Origin: Bradyrhizobium sp. sBnM-33
Lineage (GTDB): Bacteria; Pseudomonadota; Alphaproteobacteria; Rhizobiales; Xanthobacteraceae
Direction: 5' to 3'
NCBI RefSeq assembly: GCF_032917945.1
Contig: NZ_CP136624.1
Location: forward strand, 4,836,001-4,900,000
Length of the DNA stretch: 64,000 nucleotides
A program made the position numbers and the translations under genes. The notes beneath the pieces are model-generated. The model had not been told where the DNA came from and did not search any database. It was given only the letters and a program-made list of their open reading frames with translations. Shown here in pieces: positions 44,219 through 52,888 of this stretch (the first letter of the stretch is position 1; every line of letters starts with the position of its first letter).

Positions 44219-45316
44219 ATGTTCGACAAGCAGGGTTTGGAACGGCAGATGAGGCCGGCGAGCAGCCAATCCGGTTGGCTTGTCAAGTGGCGTGCCACGC
44301 TTTTGGCGGCCACCGTCCTGACGGCAGCCGGGTTCGTGCAGGCTGGCAGCGCAGTCGCGGGCGAGATCAACGAACCGCCGCGCTTTAAGAGCGACAAGGA
44401 TTACTCGTCGCTGAAGGACTGGCATCTGAAAGGCGAGAACATCGTCCCGCACGGGGTCAACCCGCTCTATTTCCCGATCGTGCCCGGCCACCAACACGTG
44501 CATGAGCGGCCCGATCACCCGGACGGCAAATATCGCAAGGAGACCGTGGTCCTGGATAGCACCGAGGATTTCGACCTCCCTGGCATCGGCAAATTCAAGA
44601 CCGCGGTTGTTCAGGAAGAGGAGTACCTCGATGGCACGCTGACACAGCGCGCGCTCAATTGGTTCGCCCTCGATAAGACCACCAACAGCGTCTACGTCTT
44701 TGGCGAGGTGAGTTGGGAGATCAACGAGGAAGGCAAACCCATTTTCGCTGGCACCTGGCGAGCGGGCGACCCTGACGGCGACGGCGTGGCCGAACCGGGC
44801 CTGTTGATGCCCGGCACTTTCACAATCGGCGGCCGCTATATATTCGACGGCAGCAAGAGCTCGGCCTATGGCGGCGCCGAGAACATAGAAGCCGGCATCG
44901 AAATAGCGGTTCCGGCCGGGACCTTCAAAAACTGCGTGCGGGTTCGCGAGCAGGGCCTGCAGGACCTGAAAGACATCACCGACAAGATCTGGTGTCCGGT
45001 GGTTGGCGTCGTGCTCGACACCTCGGACGGCAAGCTCGTCGTTTCCAACGCACTGCCCAAGGACAATCCCGCCGCGGACGTTTCAAGCGTCGGGAAGCTG
45101 CGCGACAAGCCGTTGAAGTATACGCCGCCCGTGGCGAAGGTCTCGGGAGACCAGGCGACGAAGATCGCGCTCGCGGAGATCCCCGGCAAGGCCACCTCCC
45201 TGAAGATCGAGCGGAAGAAAGGCAAGAATGTCTACGTGGTCGAGATCCAGACGAAGGATGGCGAGAAGGACGTCTTTGTCGACATCGAGTCCGGAAAGAT
45301 CGTCGGAACAGACTGA
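44219..45316 (+). CDS. Exported protein with C-terminal PepSY-like domain
   Basis: 365 residues from ATG 44219 (TGGAGGG upstream). A signal peptide or membrane anchor (LLAATVLTAAGFVQAGSAVAG) is followed by a mature domain with NPLYFPIVPGHQHVHE, GTWRAGDPDGDGVAEPG and GRYIFDGSKSSAYGG. The last 60 residues are PepSY-like: ATKIALAEIPGKATSLKIER, GKNVYVVEIQTKDGEKDVFV, DIESGKIVG. This tail is strongly similar to the small protein encoded next. PepSY domains are extracytoplasmic modules often linked to protease inhibition or metal/redox membrane proteins. Role in the efflux operon unknown. Confidence 0.75.
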   Translation: MFDKQGLERQMRPASSQSGWLVKWRATLLAATVLTAAGFVQAGSAVAGEINEPPRFKSDKDYSSLKDWHLKGENIVPHGVNPLYFPIVPGHQHVHERPDHPDGKYRKETVVLDSTEDFDLPGIGKFKTAVVQEEEYLDGTLTQRALNWFALDKTTNSVYVFGEVSWEINEEGKPIFAGTWRAGDPDGDGVAEPGLLMPGTFTIGGRYIFDGSKSSAYGGAENIEAGIEIAVPAGTFKNCVRVREQGLQDLKDITDKIWCPVVGVVLDTSDGKLVVSNALPKDNPAADVSSVGKLRDKPLKYTPPVAKVSGDQATKIALAEIPGKATSLKIERKKGKNVYVVEIQTKDGEKDVFVDIESGKIVGTD

Positions 45317-45452
45317 TGTGAACGGTGCGAGCGCCCTGATCCACGATTTTCGTCGCACGGGTTTCTCTTCCCGCGGGGGACGAAATCGTGGATCACGGGC
45401 GATCCCTCTGTGTTCCGTTCCGGCGTAGCGATTGATCGGAAAGGATACCGCC

Positions 45453-45752
45453 ATGAAGAGGACGATCCACTGGGGCCTGCTCGCCAGTCTTCTTCTTGTT
45501 GCGCCAGCCGTGGCCGTCGTGCAGGCGCAGCAACCGGGCCGTTCGAAAGAGCGTGCGCAGCCTGCGGCAAAGATCACGGAAGAACAGGCAAAGAAGATTG
45601 CGCTTGAACGCATCCCCGGCGAAGTAACCGACGTGGCGATCGAGAAAAAGCGCGGCAAGAATGTCTACGTGATCGAGATCCAATCACCGGAGCAGGGCGA
45701 GAAGGACGTGTTCGTCGACATCGAGAGCGGAAAGATTATCGGGACGGACTGA
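45453..45752 (+). CDS. Small exported PepSY-domain protein
   Basis: 99 residues from ATG 45453, with GGAAAGG upstream. Signal peptide MKRTIHWGLLASLLLVAPAV, then a single PepSY-like domain: AKKIALERIPGEVTDVAIEK, GKNVYVIEIQSPEQGEKDVF, ending GKIIGTD. It repeats the C-terminal module of the preceding protein at both protein and DNA level, so one arose from the other by duplication. The leader plus first codons (GGAAAGGATACCGCCATGAA) also match those of the next gene. Confidence 0.85.
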   Translation: MKRTIHWGLLASLLLVAPAVAVVQAQQPGRSKERAQPAAKITEEQAKKIALERIPGEVTDVAIEKKRGKNVYVIEIQSPEQGEKDVFVDIESGKIIGTD

Positions 45753-45808
45753 CAGGTACCGGCATGTACGACTGCATGCGAAGTTCGTTATTGGGAAAGG
45801 ATAGCGCC

Positions 45809-46684
45809 ATGAAGAGGGCAATTTACATGGGCCTGTTCGCCGTCCTGCTCGCGCCAGCGACAGCGGCGGCGCAGGCGCAGGCACCGAAGGGCCTCGGCAC
45901 CGAGGAATTCGGCTTGTCGCCGCGCGAACTGGTTCAGGCGATCGAGAAGACCGAGGAACTGATCGCGCGCTGCATGCGCGAACAAGGCTTCCAGTACATC
46001 GCGGCTGATCACAACACGGTGCGGGCGGGTATGTCGGCGGACAAAAGGCTTCCAGGCCTCAGTGAGGAGGAGTTCGTCAGCCGTTATGGCTTTGGCGTAT
46101 CCACCTTCTATACGGGTCTGCCGCCTCAGCTAGCGACCGGCTACAGCCCCGCCCGCGTCGGTCTCGGCGAACGCAATGTGCAGATTTTCCGTAAGCTATC
46201 CCCCGCAGACCAAGTCGCCTACAATCGCGCATTGCTCGGGGACGAAGTGACCAGCACCCTCGCGGTCGCTCTGGAAATCGAGGATTTATCGCGTACCGGC
46301 GGTTGCACGCGCAAGGCTTTAGCAGAAACCTTCAAACCCGATCAGCTAAAGGCTACCCACTACAATCCCCAGGATGCGCTGATCAACAAGGATCCGCGGA
46401 TGAAGGCCGCGCTTGGATTCTGGCAGCGCGAGATGAAGAAGGCCGGCTTCGAATACGGCCACCCGGACGAAATCGAACCGGACCTGCGGAACCGGCTCAG
46501 CACGCTGACCGAGGGTGGCAAGCTATTGGTTTCCAAAATGTCGCCGGACCAGAAGACTGCCCTACGGAAACTGCAGGATTACGAGCGCCTGGTCGCGGCT
46601 AAGAGCTTCAAAATGCAGGAGGAGGTACTGACGCCAATCGAGGAGAAAATCCAGGAGGAACTGTTCTCCCGGAAGGTGCAATAG
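45809..46684 (+). CDS. Exported hypothetical protein of the efflux island
   Basis: 291 residues from ATG 45809 (GGGAAAGG upstream). Signal peptide MKRAIYMGLFAVLLAPATAA; the mature part is mostly helical and charged: LSPRELVQAIEKTEELIARC, MREQGFQYIAADHNTVRAGM, FWQREMKKAGFEYGHPDEIE, VSKMSPDQKTALRKLQDYER. Two cysteines (ARCMRE, GGCTRK) may form a disulfide. The repeated MREQGF/MKKAGFEY pattern resembles small actinobacterial and rhizobial periplasmic proteins of unknown function. No catalytic motif. Probably a periplasmic partner of the adjacent transport genes. Confidence 0.65.
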   Translation: MKRAIYMGLFAVLLAPATAAAQAQAPKGLGTEEFGLSPRELVQAIEKTEELIARCMREQGFQYIAADHNTVRAGMSADKRLPGLSEEEFVSRYGFGVSTFYTGLPPQLATGYSPARVGLGERNVQIFRKLSPADQVAYNRALLGDEVTSTLAVALEIEDLSRTGGCTRKALAETFKPDQLKATHYNPQDALINKDPRMKAALGFWQREMKKAGFEYGHPDEIEPDLRNRLSTLTEGGKLLVSKMSPDQKTALRKLQDYERLVAAKSFKMQEEVLTPIEEKIQEELFSRKVQ

Positions 46685-46825
46685 ACCAATTAAGATGTGC
46701 ACTCCCGTACTTCCCCAAATCGGCGGCTATGAGTAATCTCCTTTCCTGGCAGCGCATCGCATGACGAAGGCGGACGCAACGCTTCCTGCGAAGATGGCCC
46801 TGTCGATGGTGGGAGGGACTACGGC

Positions 46826-48562
46826 ATGGTCGCAAAGCGCGTAAACTTTCTCTGGGCTATCTTGGGCGTGGTTGGAGGCATGGCGCTTGGCGCCTGGTAC
46901 ATGGGCTCCAAGATCCAATCGCCAGCGGAAATGGCGGCGCGCACTGCGGCGCCCGAACCATCCGCGATCCTTGTGCCTGTGGAGTCGCGCGTACTGAGTT
47001 CCGATATTGTCACCCGCGGCACGGTCCGATTCGGGCTGCCTCAGCCGATTTCAATTGCACCTTCAGCGGTCAAGGGCGGCGCCGGGCTTATCTCGTCACT
47101 GCCGCGACCGAATACGAATTTTGGGGAAGGCGAGGTGATTCTATCCGCATCCGGCCGCCCGGTCTTTGTCCTCCAGGGCGCGGCACCCGCCTTTCGCGAC
47201 ATGGCGCCGGGAACGAGCGGCGGCGACGTCCGCCAGCTTGAAGAAGCTCTGGCCCGTCTTGGCTTCGATCCGGGAACCATCGATGGCAGTTACGATCAAA
47301 AGACATCCGCCGCGGTCGAGCGTCTGTATAAGAAGGTCGGATGGGATCCGTTCGCACCGACGCGCGAACAGCGCGCGGCCGTCGCCGCACTCGAACGGGA
47401 ATGGTCGGACGCCGCGCGCGCCCAGCTTGCGGCCGAGGCCACGCGTGAAACCGCGATGAAAGCCGTCGCCGCCGCGCGGGCCATCGCTGAGCAGAACGCG
47501 CGTCAGGCCGCCCTCGACAGCGCGGCGCGCGTTGGCGATAGCCGCCAGTTGGCGGACGCGCGCGCCGGCAAATCGCTCGCGCTTGAAGCCGAACGCGCGC
47601 GGGCCGCGCATTCCGCGACCGCGGCCAGCGCCGATGTCGCCACGCAAGTCGCCGATCGTGCCCTGATCGTGCTCGATCCGCGCCAGACCGAAACGGCGCG
47701 CGCTGCGGCCGAGGCCAAGCTGAAAGTGGCGCGTGCCGCGCAGCGCAAGGCGAAGCTGGAAGCCGATCTGGCGATACAGACCGCGGCACGCGAGGCCGCT
47801 CTGATCGACGAACGGATCAAGCTCGCCGAGGGAGCGGTGAAGGCGGCCCGCCTGGAAGGCGACCGCAGCATACGCGCGGCGCAGGAACAGCAATCGCTCG
47901 CCGAATTTGACGTCAAGGTCGCAACCGAACGCGCAGAGCGGCTCGCCAGCGAACTTGCGGCGGCACGCGCCAAGCTCGGCGTGCAGGTGCCGGCGGACGA
48001 GGTCGTGTTCATCCCGTCGCTCCCGATCCGCGTCCACGAGGTGACCGCCTCGGTCGCCGCCAATGCTTCCGGGCCGGTGATGAGTGTAACGGACAACCAG
48101 CTCAGTGTCGACTCGCAACTGCCACTTGAAGCCGCGCCGTTGGTGAAGTCCGGGATGAAAGTTGCGATCGACGAGCAGGCGCTTGGGATCAAGGCGACCG
48201 GCGTCGTTGAGACGGTGGCGACCACACCCGGCACGCGCGGCGTGGACGGCTATCACTTTTATCTCGGGGTTAAGGTGGAGACCACGCCTGTGCTGCTGGC
48301 AGGGTTTTCCGTCCGGATGACAATCCCGATCGAAACATCGAAGGGCGCGGTCACCGCGGTGCCGACCAGCGCGGTCTCGCTTGCCGCCGACGGGACGTCG
48401 CGCGTGCTGGTCGATCGCGGCGGCAAGCAGGAATACGTCACCGTGCAACCGGGGCTTTCAACGGGCGGCTATGTCGAGGTCAACACTCCCGACGGGCGGC
48501 TTGCGCCCGGTCAACTCGTGGTGGTGGGCTATAAAACAGCCGAGCCGGCGGCGGTCAAATGA
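46826..48562 (+). CDS. Membrane-fusion protein with peptidoglycan-binding-like domain
   Basis: 578 residues. One N-terminal transmembrane helix (FLWAILGVVGGMALGAWYMG) leads to a periplasmic adaptor. A PG_binding_1-like domain is seen at about residues 128-160 (TSGGDVRQLEEALARLGFDP, GSYDQKTSAAVERLYKK). A very long Ala/Arg/Glu-rich coiled coil follows (about 185-385). Then come the lipoyl/beta-barrel end (DEVVFIPSLPIRVHEVTASV, VPTSAVSLAADGTSRVLVDR). GGGAGGG precedes the ATG. Its stop overlaps the MacB-type gene start, so it is the adaptor for that ABC system. It may anchor the complex to the cell wall. Confidence 0.88.
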   Translation: MVAKRVNFLWAILGVVGGMALGAWYMGSKIQSPAEMAARTAAPEPSAILVPVESRVLSSDIVTRGTVRFGLPQPISIAPSAVKGGAGLISSLPRPNTNFGEGEVILSASGRPVFVLQGAAPAFRDMAPGTSGGDVRQLEEALARLGFDPGTIDGSYDQKTSAAVERLYKKVGWDPFAPTREQRAAVAALEREWSDAARAQLAAEATRETAMKAVAAARAIAEQNARQAALDSAARVGDSRQLADARAGKSLALEAERARAAHSATAASADVATQVADRALIVLDPRQTETARAAAEAKLKVARAAQRKAKLEADLAIQTAAREAALIDERIKLAEGAVKAARLEGDRSIRAAQEQQSLAEFDVKVATERAERLASELAAARAKLGVQVPADEVVFIPSLPIRVHEVTASVAANASGPVMSVTDNQLSVDSQLPLEAAPLVKSGMKVAIDEQALGIKATGVVETVATTPGTRGVDGYHFYLGVKVETTPVLLAGFSVRMTIPIETSKGAVTAVPTSAVSLAADGTSRVLVDRGGKQEYVTVQPGLSTGGYVEVNTPDGRLAPGQLVVVGYKTAEPAAVK

Positions 48563-50532
48563 AGCTCATGGAGGACATACGGCCAGAGGTGCCGATCAAG
48601 ACGGCTTCTGTCGATGCCGACCATGTCCTCGATCTGCGTAAAGTGTGCAAGCAATTCGGGACCGATCCCGCGGTCGACGCATTGATCGATGTTGACCTCG
48701 TTTTGCGGCGCGGCGAATGGCTGTCGATAACCGGTCCGTCAGGCTCGGGGAAATCCACGCTGTTGAATATTCTCGGCTGCCTCGACCGGCCAACCAGCGG
48801 ACAGTACGTTTTTGATGGTATCGAAACGACAAAGCTGAGCGAGAATGAGCGGGCCGGGCTGCGCAGCCGCCGCGTTGGATTCATCTTTCAGTCATTCCAC
48901 CTGCTGCCCTATCGCACTGTCCTTGAGAACGTCATGCTGGCGGAAGTATACCGCCGGCAGGCCGGACGGGGGCGGCGCGAGCGGGCGATGGAGGAAATTT
49001 GCCGCGTCGGCCTCGAGCATCGCGCGAATTTCCTGCCTTCGAAATTGTCCGGCGGCGAACGTCAGCGGGTGGCGATCGCCCGTGCCCTGATGGGATCACC
49101 GAGCCTGCTCTTGTGCGACGAGCCGACCGGCAATCTCGATTCCAAGAATACCGAGTCGATCTTGGATTTTTTCACCGAGCTCAACAAGGAGGGCATGACG
49201 ATCGTCGTCGTCACGCACGACGAAAACGTCGCACGCCGGGGCTCGCGCCGGGTCAACATGAAGGATGGCCGGCTCTTTGGTGGAAGCGAGACGGCATTGC
49301 CACCTCCGTCCAGGGCGCGCATCGCGCCTTCGGGGATCACGACGCGCGACCTCGTCTCGGAGGCCATTGCCGGGGCGATCGCCCGTCCCGCCCGTATGGC
49401 GCTGACGGTGCTTGGCATCGTGATCGGCATGTCGGCGCTGGTTGCCACCATCGGTCTCACCCGAACCGCCGGTAACCGCATCATCAGTCAGTTCGATCAA
49501 CTCGCAGCCACGGAATTGTTCATCACGGCGCGGCCGGGAATGGCGACCGGCACGATTGATCCGCGTGCCATTCCATGGGACGCGCCGGAACGGCTGGTCC
49601 GGCTGAACGGTGTCGTGGCTGCGGGCCTGCTCAGCGACGTCAATGTCCACGACATGCTCGTCAGCGCCTCGCCGGTGGTGGATCCGTCCAATCAGACCGC
49701 ATTCAAACTCGCAGTGCGCGCCGCCTCGCCGGATTTGTTCCGCGCGGTCCGCGCCGACCTCGCCTCGGGACGGTTTATCGACGGGGGGCATTCTGCCCGC
49801 GCCGAGCGAGTTGCGATCCTCGGCCCCGATGCCGCGCGCCGCCTGGGCATCACTGGAGTCGAGCGACTGCCCGCGATCTATGTCGGCGACGAGCTCTATC
49901 TCGTGATCGGTATCCTCCGTGATGTGGTGCGAAAGCCGGAGCTGCTCGGTTCGGTGATCATTCCCGAGGGTACGGCGCGACGGCATTTCAGTCTGTTCGG
50001 GCCTGGCATGGTAGTCGTGGAGACGAAGATCGGCGCCGCTTCCCTGATCGCGCTGCAGGCGCGGGCGGCGCTGCGGCCGGACGACCCGCGCGCGCTTCGC
50101 GTGCAACTGCCGCAGGAGCCGCGGCGCGTGCGCGATGACGTGCAAACCGATCTCAATATGATGTTCCTGCTGCTGGGCGGCCTGTCGCTTGTAGTCGGCG
50201 CGCTCGGGATCGCAAATATCACCCTGGTGGGCGTGATGGAGCGAACGGCGGAGATTGGACTGCGCCGTGCCATTGGCGCTACTCGTCGCCACATCGCTTC
50301 ACAGTTCCTCATTGAGAGTGCGTCCATGGGTGTCGTGGGGGGACTGCTCGGATCGAGTGTCGGCGTGCTGATCGTGGTGGGTGTCTCGGCGTATCAGGTC
50401 TGGACTCCCGTGCTAGACCCGCTCGCTCCCTTGCTCGCACCGGCCGTCGGAGGGGTGATCGGTCTGCTGTCGGGGGTCTATCCTGCCTCGCGCGCCGCCG
50501 CGCTCGAGCCGGCCGAAGCGTTCCGACATTAG
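48559..50532 (+). CDS. MacB-type ABC transporter (ATPase fused to FtsX-like permease)
   Basis: 657 residues. The N-terminal ATPase has Walker A GPSGSGKST, signature LSGGERQRVAIARAL, Walker B LLLCDEPTGNLD and switch His in VVVTHDEN. The C-terminal part starts with a transmembrane helix (ARMALTVLGIVIGMSALVAT), then a MacB periplasmic domain, and ends with three FtsX-type helices (MMFLLLGGLSLVVGALGIAN; MERTAEIGLRRAIGATRRHI is the conserved loop; final VGGVIGLLSGVYPASRAAAL). MacB proteins act with a periplasmic adaptor and an outer-membrane channel to move peptides, lipoproteins or macrolides out of the periplasm. The adaptor is encoded just upstream with a four-base overlap. Confidence 0.93.
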   Translation: MKLMEDIRPEVPIKTASVDADHVLDLRKVCKQFGTDPAVDALIDVDLVLRRGEWLSITGPSGSGKSTLLNILGCLDRPTSGQYVFDGIETTKLSENERAGLRSRRVGFIFQSFHLLPYRTVLENVMLAEVYRRQAGRGRRERAMEEICRVGLEHRANFLPSKLSGGERQRVAIARALMGSPSLLLCDEPTGNLDSKNTESILDFFTELNKEGMTIVVVTHDENVARRGSRRVNMKDGRLFGGSETALPPPSRARIAPSGITTRDLVSEAIAGAIARPARMALTVLGIVIGMSALVATIGLTRTAGNRIISQFDQLAATELFITARPGMATGTIDPRAIPWDAPERLVRLNGVVAAGLLSDVNVHDMLVSASPVVDPSNQTAFKLAVRAASPDLFRAVRADLASGRFIDGGHSARAERVAILGPDAARRLGITGVERLPAIYVGDELYLVIGILRDVVRKPELLGSVIIPEGTARRHFSLFGPGMVVVETKIGAASLIALQARAALRPDDPRALRVQLPQEPRRVRDDVQTDLNMMFLLLGGLSLVVGALGIANITLVGVMERTAEIGLRRAIGATRRHIASQFLIESASMGVVGGLLGSSVGVLIVVGVSAYQVWTPVLDPLAPLLAPAVGGVIGLLSGVYPASRAAALEPAEAFRH

Positions 50533-50779
50533 TTCGGACAGCAAACCCAATTTGGTTGGCAAGGAAGTTCGAATCGGGTGACGCTTTCCCTTGAAGGCAA
50601 TCTTCTCGCTGCTTTCTGGCTTCACTCCGGGGGAGGGCGCTTGCGCCAAATCTCAGGTCCCGGCTTGCTTAAGTGAACTTGGTCGCGCTCCGGCGCGGTC
50701 ACGTTATAAAGGTCGGCTTCACCGTAGATTAGGTCCGCCGTGTGGCGAACGCAGTGACGGTTTAGAAACTCAAATAATC

Positions 50780-51266
50780 GCGGTGCTTCGCCAGCGCCTT
50801 TGGACGATAGGGTCGGTCGCCGGTCACGCAACGTGCCTTGGTTAAGCCAAAGCGGTTGCGAACAAATTCTTCATGTAGGATGTCCGGCCCATTGCCGTCT
50901 CGTACGCCTTCCCTGGTGCCCTCGGTGCAGGCGCGACCCCATCCGGTCCGCTCGTCGTGCTGGATGTCTTCGTATGACGGCTTCAATTTCAGCTTGCTCA
51001 TATCCACGATGAGCGGATGCTCGACTGCCATGGCCTCCTTGATCATCCACTCTCTCGCGATAGCCACCGCCCACGTCGGAATGCACGCCGGGAAACCAAA
51101 CCTGCTTGATACGACCACGCGCTTTGGCTTCCGGCGATTCTTCCGACTCATCCCAAATCTCCGGCGCGAAGATTTCGCGGTTTTCGTCGATCGAGAGCGC
51201 TTGGCGCCCGTACGGGACGTAGGGATTTAGCGAGGCATTGTGGAAGGCGTGACGCCACAACAACAT
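50780..51266 (-). pseudogene. DUF2235-like (phospholipase-effector type) gene fragment, frameshifted
   Basis: On the minus strand, from 51266, the frame reads LLWRHAFHNASLNPYVPYGR, LSIDENREIFAPEIW, then RIKQVWFPGVHSDVGGGY. This is the region after the hydrolase core of DUF2235 proteins. The frame then changes near 51060; the sister frame continues AIAREWMIKEAMAVEHPLIV, DMSKLKLKPSYEDIQHDERT. The N-terminal GxSxG part and a normal C-terminus are missing. Remnant only. Confidence 0.65.
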
Positions 51267-51378
51267 CGGCCCCGCGGCGAGCGAGGAAGTAGGCGGTACA
51301 GGCTCCGATCACTCCGCCCCCACAAATCACGCCCGCATGATGTCTCCAGGATACGTACTGAAGCGCCGAGCCAGCCAA
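51254..51378 (-). pseudogene. N-terminal scrap of an FAD-dependent oxidoreductase
   Basis: The minus-strand frame from 51378 includes GVICGGGVIGACTAYFLARR, a textbook FAD-binding dinucleotide fold with the GxGxxG pattern, and ends at GADVVV, where it runs straight into the DUF2235 fragment in a different frame. A GGAGA and an ATG lie just upstream of the fold but one base out of frame. Two unrelated gene ends are therefore fused at about 51253. Confidence 0.6.
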
Positions 51379-51791
51379 CCCAGGCCCGCTTCATTGGTTA
51401 CCGCTCGCCCGCCCGCCACCTTGATGGCGGGTGACTGGCCTTGGTGGCACGTAGCGTAAACAGGTGGCTTCGCTTTTAGTGCCTCTTGAAATCGGAGGAG
51501 GCAGACCCCCTTAGAACCCTCCCGGAGGACGGCTCATATCGGAGGAGTCGATGGTGAGGCGCGGCGTACAAGCGGCGCCGCGCCCGATCTAGCTCAACTC
51601 TGATGCTGTGCTCGAAAGGCACCTATAGGCCGGAAATGCGCTTTTCTCTGTGTTCACCTCGGCAAGTCGTTGAAATTGCTAATATCTTCTCCGCCCTCCG
51701 AGCGCGCCACCTCAAAAAAGTCAGCCTTGTTTTTGTTGGGTGTTTGATTCCGCGGCCCGCATCCCGTCACGGGTGCGGAGGGGCAAACCCG
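51379..51791. other. Gap with short direct repeat and hairpin
   Basis: About 410 bases without a supported gene. ATCGGAGGAG occurs twice (about 51490 and 51539), and CCCGCCA/TGGCGGG forms a 7-bp hairpin at 51412-51431. No RNA gene could be assigned. Confidence 0.4.
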
Positions 51792-52580
51792 TTACGGCTT
51801 GGCCGGGCTCGGTCGAGGTTTTAGCGGAATTTGGAAGGTCTTATATCGCGCTATTTCAGGAAAGTTGTCCGCGGCGCTGGTAGAGACTAGCCCGACCACC
51901 GCAGCCGGAACTTCTTTGCCGACCAGCCGACTGACCGCAGTAGTTTGAGCTTTGCTCAGTTGAACGTCGGGCGCACCTGCTGCCGCCATCGCCGTCCTGA
52001 CGCGCCTGATCGACGACTCGGAGTATCTATCATCGATCGCAATTGTCTTACCGGCCAGGTCCGCGACCGACTTGACGTCGGGACCTGCCACGAGAACGGC
52101 TACGAGAGCGTCCAGCAACGCATCCAAGGTCGGGGCCGACATTCGCTCCGCGACGGCAGATGCGGCCGCCACCTGTTCCTCTGTCGTTCGGGTTTGCGGT
52201 ACGTCAGTCGTTGTATGCGGATCGGCAGGGCTTGCTGGAGGCGCTTGGGAAGCTATGGCATTGCCCGTCGTCTGCTGGCTTGCCTGCGGAGAAGGAACCG
52301 GTATGGGAATGGCAGCTTTCGCCGCGACCTTGATTGGCTTGGGTATTCGACGGACCGCGTAGTCCGCGTGAGATCGGGGCAGGCTGTCGCCGCGCCAGGC
52401 GACGGCGGACGCCGGTTTCGTTATGACAGGATAGCTGTCAAGCGATTCAGGTTCGATCGGCACTTGAACCGCGGTCAGGCAGGCTAACGGGTTCAGGCCA
52501 ACGCATGATGGCTGCGTTGATTGTTGGCTACTGCAACCGATCAAGGTCGTACCCAGCGCGCAAATAAGAAGCGTCCTCAA
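51792..52580 (-). CDS. Lipoprotein with periplasmic-binding-like domain
   Basis: 262 residues from a TTG at 52580 that has AGGAGG just upstream; the longer ATG frame would bury the signal peptide. The N-terminus LRTLLICALGTTLIGCSSQQ has a lipobox. A long Pro/Ala/Thr-rich linker follows. The C-terminal half (AGPDVKSVADLAGKTIAIDD, then RRVRTAMAAAGAPDVQLSKA) resembles the start of a type 2 periplasmic-binding or TAXI-like domain, but shortened. The signal peptide and upstream region match those of the lipoprotein at 30013-30624, although the mature domains differ. Confidence 0.72.
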   Translation of the reverse strand: MRTLLICALGTTLIGCSSQQSTQPSCVGLNPLACLTAVQVPIEPESLDSYPVITKPASAVAWRGDSLPRSHADYAVRRIPKPIKVAAKAAIPIPVPSPQASQQTTGNAIASQAPPASPADPHTTTDVPQTRTTEEQVAAASAVAERMSAPTLDALLDALVAVLVAGPDVKSVADLAGKTIAIDDRYSESSIRRVRTAMAAAGAPDVQLSKAQTTAVSRLVGKEVPAAVVGLVSTSAADNFPEIARYKTFQIPLKPRPSPAKP

Positions 52581-52591
52581 TCGATCCTCCT

Positions 52592-52704
52592 GAAGAGGTT
52601 GAGTGCGGCCCGCAATTCTTGCGGCTTGAAGCAGTTCGCGCTGGAGCCTCAAGCAATGATGCAAAACTGTTAAATGCGCATTAAGCGTAGGCTACGCGTA
52701 GCCT
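52592..52704 (-). promoter_or_regulatory. Upstream region of the lipoprotein gene with a 16-bp palindrome
   Basis: 52592-52690 resembles 30640-30730 upstream of the other lipoprotein gene (TTCTTGCGGC, GCGCTGG, TGCAAAA, ATTAAGCG in the same order). Immediately beyond it, AGGCTACGCGTAGCCT (52689-52704) is a perfect palindrome, a candidate binding site or cruciform. The palindrome is not shared with the 30-kb copy. Confidence 0.55.
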
Positions 52705-52888
52705 GATGCGCCGGCATGGTTAATGCGTGAGCCAGTGCCGCCTCGGCTGAACAGAAGCGACTAGGCTTCCATCCCACCGCGTTGTCATACGTCCGCCTTT
52801 TCGTCGCTTTCTTCCATGCAGGATTCCGCCACGAATCGGTCGCCATGCTCACGCGCTGGGGTTTTCATCAAGTGATGGAGAATAACCG

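Noticed and set aside
51412..51431. Hairpin CCCGCCA/TGGCGGG as a terminator or RNA gene
   Set aside because: Only 7 bp, no T-run, no gene end that needs it, and no RNA family recognised.
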